Shown one piece after another: positions 6,199 through 8,736 of a DNA stretch of 8,736 bases. Each line of letters opens with the position of its first letter. Within the stretch, counting starts at the first letter, position 1. A program made the position numbers and the translations under genes. Below the pieces are notes generated by a model, which ran no database searches, was not told where the DNA came from, and saw only the letters and a list, made by a program, of their open reading frames with translations. Origin of the DNA: Coriobacteriia bacterium (GTDB taxonomy: Bacteria > Actinomycetota > Coriobacteriia > WRKU01); the NCBI GenBank assembly GCA_009784095.1, contig WRDL01000061.1, forward strand, positions 1 to 8,736, in the 5' to 3' direction.

Positions 6199-7202
6199 GT
6201 CCGCACCGGAAGCGCCGGCTTTGCCATCTGATTGAAATCACATACAAAGTGCAGATCCTTATGCGGATAGGAGAATGCCGCGCATGCCGTCGATCCCGCA
6301 TGCCCGATCAGCGCACCCTTGCCCATGAACGACGTCGCAAGCCCATCGAGCGGGATCTGCATGTGCCCACCCCCATAGCGCAAAGGTCCCATGCTCGCTT
6401 GGAGTTTTCGATAGATCGCGAGCTCGGTAAGCATCTCTCGAGGAAAGAACGTGCCTTCCCAGAACGCTTTGAGCAGTTGCATCGTCTCGCGCGCGGTCGA
6501 AACACAGGCACCTCCCGCTTGGAAGGACCGGATCACTTGGGGACGATGCAGAAGTTCGTCCCTATAGTAGATGCGCGGAATGGGGTCATCGTCAAAAGCA
6601 GGAAGATAGGTGCTTACAAGACCCAAAGGGTCGAAGAGGAGCTCCTTATATACAAGGGCAAGTGGCGTCCCGGTCAGTCTCTCGATGATCTTGCCCAACA
6701 GATCGAAGTTGAAATCAGAATAATAGGCACGCCGTGGATCTCCCGGAGCAAAGTGAGGGCTCAGTTTCTTCATCCGTTCGAGTTTCTGCTCGAACGATAG
6801 TGAGAAGTCACCCTGGATCGCTTCCTTTTTCGCCCCACCTTCCTCGTAGATATCGCCCAGCCCGCTGTTCTGGAAGAGCAAGTGACTCACGATGAGCTGA
6901 TGTGAATAGTCGATCCCTTTGAATACATGGAGCCCGTCCAATTGGATCGCGTCGAAATACCTATCGAGCGGATCATCGAGCGACAATCTACCCTGCGCGC
7001 AGAGCTGGAGTAGACAAGAGGCGGTGTACATCTTACCGATACTGGCCGTAAAGATCGGGGAGTCGGCATCGATGTTGCCGTAGCCGAACTGTTCACGATA
7101 CTCTCCGGATGTATTCTCGACGAGCAATACCGCTCCGTGGATCGATCTCGTGTCGGTCGCTTTCTCGAAGACTCTCGCCATTGCTGAAGTGTTGTAGGTC
7201 AT
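6171..7202 (-). CDS. Serine hydrolase, class C beta-lactamase/D,D-peptidase fold
   Basis: A 343-residue protein of the beta-lactamase-related serine hydrolase family (class C, EstB and aminopeptidase relatives). The SXXK motif is S54-I-G-K57 in FTASIGKMYTASCL, with Ser54 the likely nucleophile. The second motif is Y161-S-D163 in AYYSDFNFDLLGKI, where many relatives have YxN. The third is H301-A-G303 in IGHAGSTACAAF, in place of KTG, as usual in non-lactamase members. No signal peptide is present, so it is predicted to be cytoplasmic, which argues against cell-wall or antibiotic substrates and for an esterase or peptidase role. Substrate unknown. ATG 7202 gives the usual short lead before the domain, but has no clear Shine-Dalgarno; M8 at 7181 is a possible alternative. 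It lies 67 nt after the DUF6485-type gene on the same strand and could be co-transcribed with it. Confidence 0.88.
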   Translation of the reverse strand: MTYNTSAMARVFEKATDTRSIHGAVLLVENTSGEYREQFGYGNIDADSPIFTASIGKMYTASCLLQLCAQGRLSLDDPLDRYFDAIQLDGLHVFKGIDYSHQLIVSHLLFQNSGLGDIYEEGGAKKEAIQGDFSLSFEQKLERMKKLSPHFAPGDPRRAYYSDFNFDLLGKIIERLTGTPLALVYKELLFDPLGLVSTYLPAFDDDPIPRIYYRDELLHRPQVIRSFQAGGACVSTARETMQLLKAFWEGTFFPREMLTELAIYRKLQASMGPLRYGGGHMQIPLDGLATSFMGKGALIGHAGSTACAAFSYPHKDLHFVCDFNQMAKPALPVRTVMRLAAAS

Positions 7203-7269
7203 GGGTGGCTCTTTTTTCGATCGAAGTTGGCAGACGATCTTTTACTCCACCTTCGCGGAGCACCTTGCA

Positions 7270-7389
7270 CTATAGCATAGGAGTATCATCTCCTTTTGTA
7301 TGGTATGCGTCACATTCACAGCATTTAGCATGCCTCGGACACGTATAGGTACAGGGGCATTTAATGGATTCATTGAATTCGCAGGACAT
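7270..7389 (-). CDS. Cys-rich mini-protein, DUF6485 type
   Basis: A 39-residue reading frame begins at ATG 7389 and ends with TAG at 7270. A strong AGAGGAG (7396-7402, other strand) lies 6 nt before the start. Seven of 39 residues are Cys (3, 11, 13, 17, 23, 24, 26), arranged C-P-C-T-Y-T-C then CPRHAKCCEC (17-26) and AYH (28-30). This closely resembles the DUF6485 family of anaerobes, which carries a 'CTCTYxxCPRHGKCCECxxYHR' core. The pattern suggests a small zinc or iron-sulfur binding protein, but its function is not known. The C-terminus (GDDTPML) lacks the Cys and aromatic ending that I recall for the family, so it may be diverged or slightly truncated. It lies upstream of the serine hydrolase on the same strand. 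It is too short for usual gene-finding cut-offs. Family call from memory of the motif. Confidence 0.8.
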   Translation of the reverse strand: MSCEFNESIKCPCTYTCPRHAKCCECDAYHTKGDDTPML

Positions 7390-7711
7390 GTGGTGCTCCT
7401 CTGGCTCGTCGTTGTGTTACAAAGACGCATTCAGCTCAACATCGACCAATTCCCGATGTACCAGTAAATATGATACGCTTACTGCCTAATTGCTATCTAC
7501 TTCAAGTGGAGGAGAGGTATTCACCCGGTCCTGGTGCGTGTCCGTGCCAAGGTTCAGGCGGACCATAAACTCAGCTGAAAGGTCTTCCCGCTCGATATGC
7601 TCGTGCTCCCTATTGGTTCTTTCGCATCTTGATCATCGTGTCGGATGAAATAGCACCAACGAGATAGCCCGAGAACTGGCATAATGCAGACGATGGGGAG
7701 AGAATGAATGC
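7390..7711. other. 322-nt intergenic stretch without a confident gene
   Basis: Apart from the ribosome binding site of the small Cys-rich gene (7396-7402) and the promoter and ribosome binding site of the WYL regulator (7677-7701), nothing convincing is present. On the minus strand two short open stretches look protein-like but change frame and lack starts: one ending at a stop at 7610-7612 (GYLVGAISSDTMIKMRKNQ) and one of 48 codons from 7632 to 7489 (with EREDLSAEFMVRLNLGTD). They could be the eroded end of a lost gene, or chance. TATGAT at 7470-7475 resembles a -10 box but no -35 supports it. Confidence 0.4.
7677..7685 (+). promoter_or_regulatory. Extended -10 promoter of the WYL regulator
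   Basis: TGGCATAAT (7677-7685) is a TG-n plus CATAAT element, five of six to consensus. Transcription would start near 7692, leaving a leader of about 20 nt that just includes the GGGGAG (7695-7700) ribosome binding site. No -35 match is seen 16-18 bp upstream. Confidence 0.5.
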
Positions 7712-8611
7712 ATGAAGATAATTCGTTTACTCGAAACAGTGACCTTGCTTTTGAATCGAAGAACGGTCACGGCAAAGGAACTCGCCGATCGCTTCGGTGT
7801 TTCAACGCGAACTATCTATCGTGATATCGAGGTGTTATCCTCTGCGGGAGTTCCCGTCTATACCAGTAAGGGTAGCGGTGGTGGCATATCGCTGTTAGAG
7901 GACTATACCTTGAACAAGACAATGCTCTCGAAAAATGAGAGTGAAGCTCTGCTTATGGCAATCAAAGCAATGGAAGTAACCAGCTATCCTGAAGCCGATG
8001 CCATTCTTGATAAACTCGGTTCGATCTTCAATAACAACGAAGCGAACGATTGGATCGAGGTGAACTATGAAGGTTGGAACTCTCGGGCAAATGAGCAAGA
8101 CAGGCTCAGTAAGCTAAGAGACGCGATAATCAAGAAGAATATCGTCAGCTTCGACTACATCAACGCGAGTGGAGAGAGAAGCGAGCGCTTAGCTGAACCT
8201 GAAAAGTTGATCTTCGATGGTGGGATCTGGTATTTGATAGCATATTGCTTGAAGAGGAACACTCATCGTATGTTCCGCCTTTCGAGAATAAAGAACGTCG
8301 AAATAACTGGGCGGACTTTTACGAAACGCGAGATGCCTGAATACAAAGGACAGACCGATTCGCGCGCTCCTCGAGTTGTCTTGAGACTACGTTGTGATGA
8401 AGAGGTCTTAAGCAGGCTGTATGACACATTTGATGATGAATGCATCAGTAGGAATGATGACGGTAGTTACGAGTTGCTCACCACCATTCCCGAAGATGAG
8501 TGGACGTACGGATACATACTGTCGCTTGGACCCCATGCCGAGGTGCTCGAACCTGAGCATATCCGTGAGGCCATAAAAGCACGCGCCACGAAGATAGTCG
8601 ATACTTACTGA
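7712..8611 (+). CDS. WYL-domain transcription regulator (YafY-like)
   Basis: A 299-residue cytoplasmic regulator. Residues 1-60 form a winged helix-turn-helix of the HTH_11/DeoR-like type (TAKELADRFGVSTRTIYRDI, then SAGVPVYTSKGSGGGISL as the wing). The WYL domain spans about 132-205 and contains the name-giving W173-Y174-L175 in GGIWYLIAYC, plus the basic FRLSRI segment (188-193). A WCX-type C-terminal domain covers about 215-299. Family members sense small molecules or nucleic acids through the WYL domain and may activate or repress; this ligand is unknown. ATG 7712 is the only one of three close ATGs in the right frame, 11 nt after GGGGAG, a rather long spacing. Its base composition is more AT-rich and has fewer GATC sites than the genes at 170-5584, a possible sign of separate acquisition. 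It probably controls the gene at 8691 via the dyad at 8623-8638. Confidence 0.93.
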   Translation: MKIIRLLETVTLLLNRRTVTAKELADRFGVSTRTIYRDIEVLSSAGVPVYTSKGSGGGISLLEDYTLNKTMLSKNESEALLMAIKAMEVTSYPEADAILDKLGSIFNNNEANDWIEVNYEGWNSRANEQDRLSKLRDAIIKKNIVSFDYINASGERSERLAEPEKLIFDGGIWYLIAYCLKRNTHRMFRLSRIKNVEITGRTFTKREMPEYKGQTDSRAPRVVLRLRCDEEVLSRLYDTFDDECISRNDDGSYELLTTIPEDEWTYGYILSLGPHAEVLEPEHIREAIKARATKIVDTY

Positions 8612-8622
8612 TTTCCCTAATA

Positions 8623-8638
8623 TGACATACAGCTGTCA
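8623..8638. promoter_or_regulatory. TGACA-N6-TGTCA dyad, candidate operator of the WYL regulator
   Basis: TGACA (8623-8627) and TGTCA (8634-8638) form a perfect inverted repeat with a 6-bp spacer, the geometry of a dimer-binding site. It starts 11 nt after the regulator's stop and ends 52 nt before the hydrolase start. Its left arm lies within ATGACA (8622-8627), a 5-of-6 match to a -35 box; a weak -10 TTCAGT (8645-8650) follows at 17 bp. No second copy was found upstream of the regulator itself. That this is the WYL protein's site is inferred from position. Confidence 0.5.
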
Positions 8639-8690
8639 CGGTAGTTCAGTACGATGACCTCATAGTAAAAAACCAGGTAGGAGGTCTATC

Positions 8691-8736
8691 GTGCAACATA
8701 AAGCTCTCGTGATCATAGATATTCAAAACGATATAA
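8691..8736 (+). CDS. Cysteine hydrolase (isochorismatase-like) family protein, 5' end only
   Basis: Only 15 codons lie inside the window. The start is a GTG at 8691 with an excellent TAGGAGGT (8678-8685) 5 nt upstream. The peptide M-Q-H-K-A-L-V-I-I-D-I-Q-N-D-I matches the N-terminal strand and catalytic Asp (D10, followed by Q-N-D) of isochorismatase-like cysteine hydrolases, which include nicotinamidases and related amidohydrolases. The catalytic Lys and Cys are beyond the edge, so activity and substrate cannot be judged. It follows the WYL regulator by 79 nt, with its own likely promoter and the TGACA-N6-TGTCA dyad between them, suggesting it is the regulator's target. Confidence 0.8.
   Translation, partial: MQHKALVIIDIQNDI

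Noticed and set aside
7216..7225. TTCGATCGAA palindrome before the serine hydrolase as a terminator or operator
   Set aside because: The perfect palindrome is short, has no loop, and on the hydrolase strand is followed by A rather than T; GATC-centred palindromes are frequent here.
7242..7430. A 62-residue minus-strand frame overlapping the Cys-rich mini-gene
   Set aside because: It has no ribosome binding site and no recognisable features, while the overlapping frame at 7389-7270 has a strong Shine-Dalgarno and a family motif.

Overview
The window looks like chromosome of a strict anaerobe with about 50% GC. The strongest clue is a monofunctional Ni-Fe carbon monoxide dehydrogenase (CooS) with its nickel-insertion ATPase CooC. 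A Cys-rich DUF6485 mini-protein and a DUF2975/Xre/DUF4153-DUF4173 membrane module also fit an anaerobic Gram-positive, either Coriobacteriia-like Actinomycetota or Bacillota. The taxonomic guess rests on gene families and composition only and is tentative.

Layout. At 1-55 lies the terminator of a gene outside the window. Positions 81-2426 (+) hold a compact operon behind an AT-rich promoter with an overlapping inverted repeat: a four-helix DUF2975 protein, a 68-residue Cro/CI-type repressor and a 530-residue polytopic DUF4153/DUF4173 protein, each gap only 2 nt. Convergent to it, 5584-2439 (-) holds cooS, cooC and a small two-helix membrane protein. The cooS promoter has a very good extended -10, a poor -35, and tandem 8-bp direct repeats one helical turn apart just upstream, which suggests activator control. 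Divergent from cooS at 5780 (+) is a short single-span protein with a Pro/Tyr-rich cytoplasmic part. Then come two minus-strand genes: a cytoplasmic serine hydrolase of the class C beta-lactamase fold (7202-6171) and, upstream of it, a 39-residue DUF6485-type Cys-rich protein (7389-7270). A 322-nt gap without a confident gene leads to a WYL-domain transcription regulator (7712-8611, +) and the first 15 codons of a cysteine hydrolase/isochorismatase-family gene (8691 to the window edge). A perfect TGACA-N6-TGTCA dyad lies between these two.

How the genes work together. CooS interconverts CO and CO2 at a Ni-Fe-S cluster, and CooC loads the nickel using ATP. No CooF ferredoxin, energy-converting hydrogenase or acetyl-CoA synthase gene lies in the window, so the electron partner is unknown. 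The CooS N-terminus carries a CX2C instead of a CX7C spacing for the subunit-bridging D-cluster, which points to the [2Fe-2S] D-cluster type known from Desulfovibrio vulgaris. The DUF2975-Xre-DUF4153 operon is probably self-regulated. The WYL regulator probably controls the adjacent hydrolase and perhaps itself. No mobile element, CRISPR array, tRNA or rRNA was seen.
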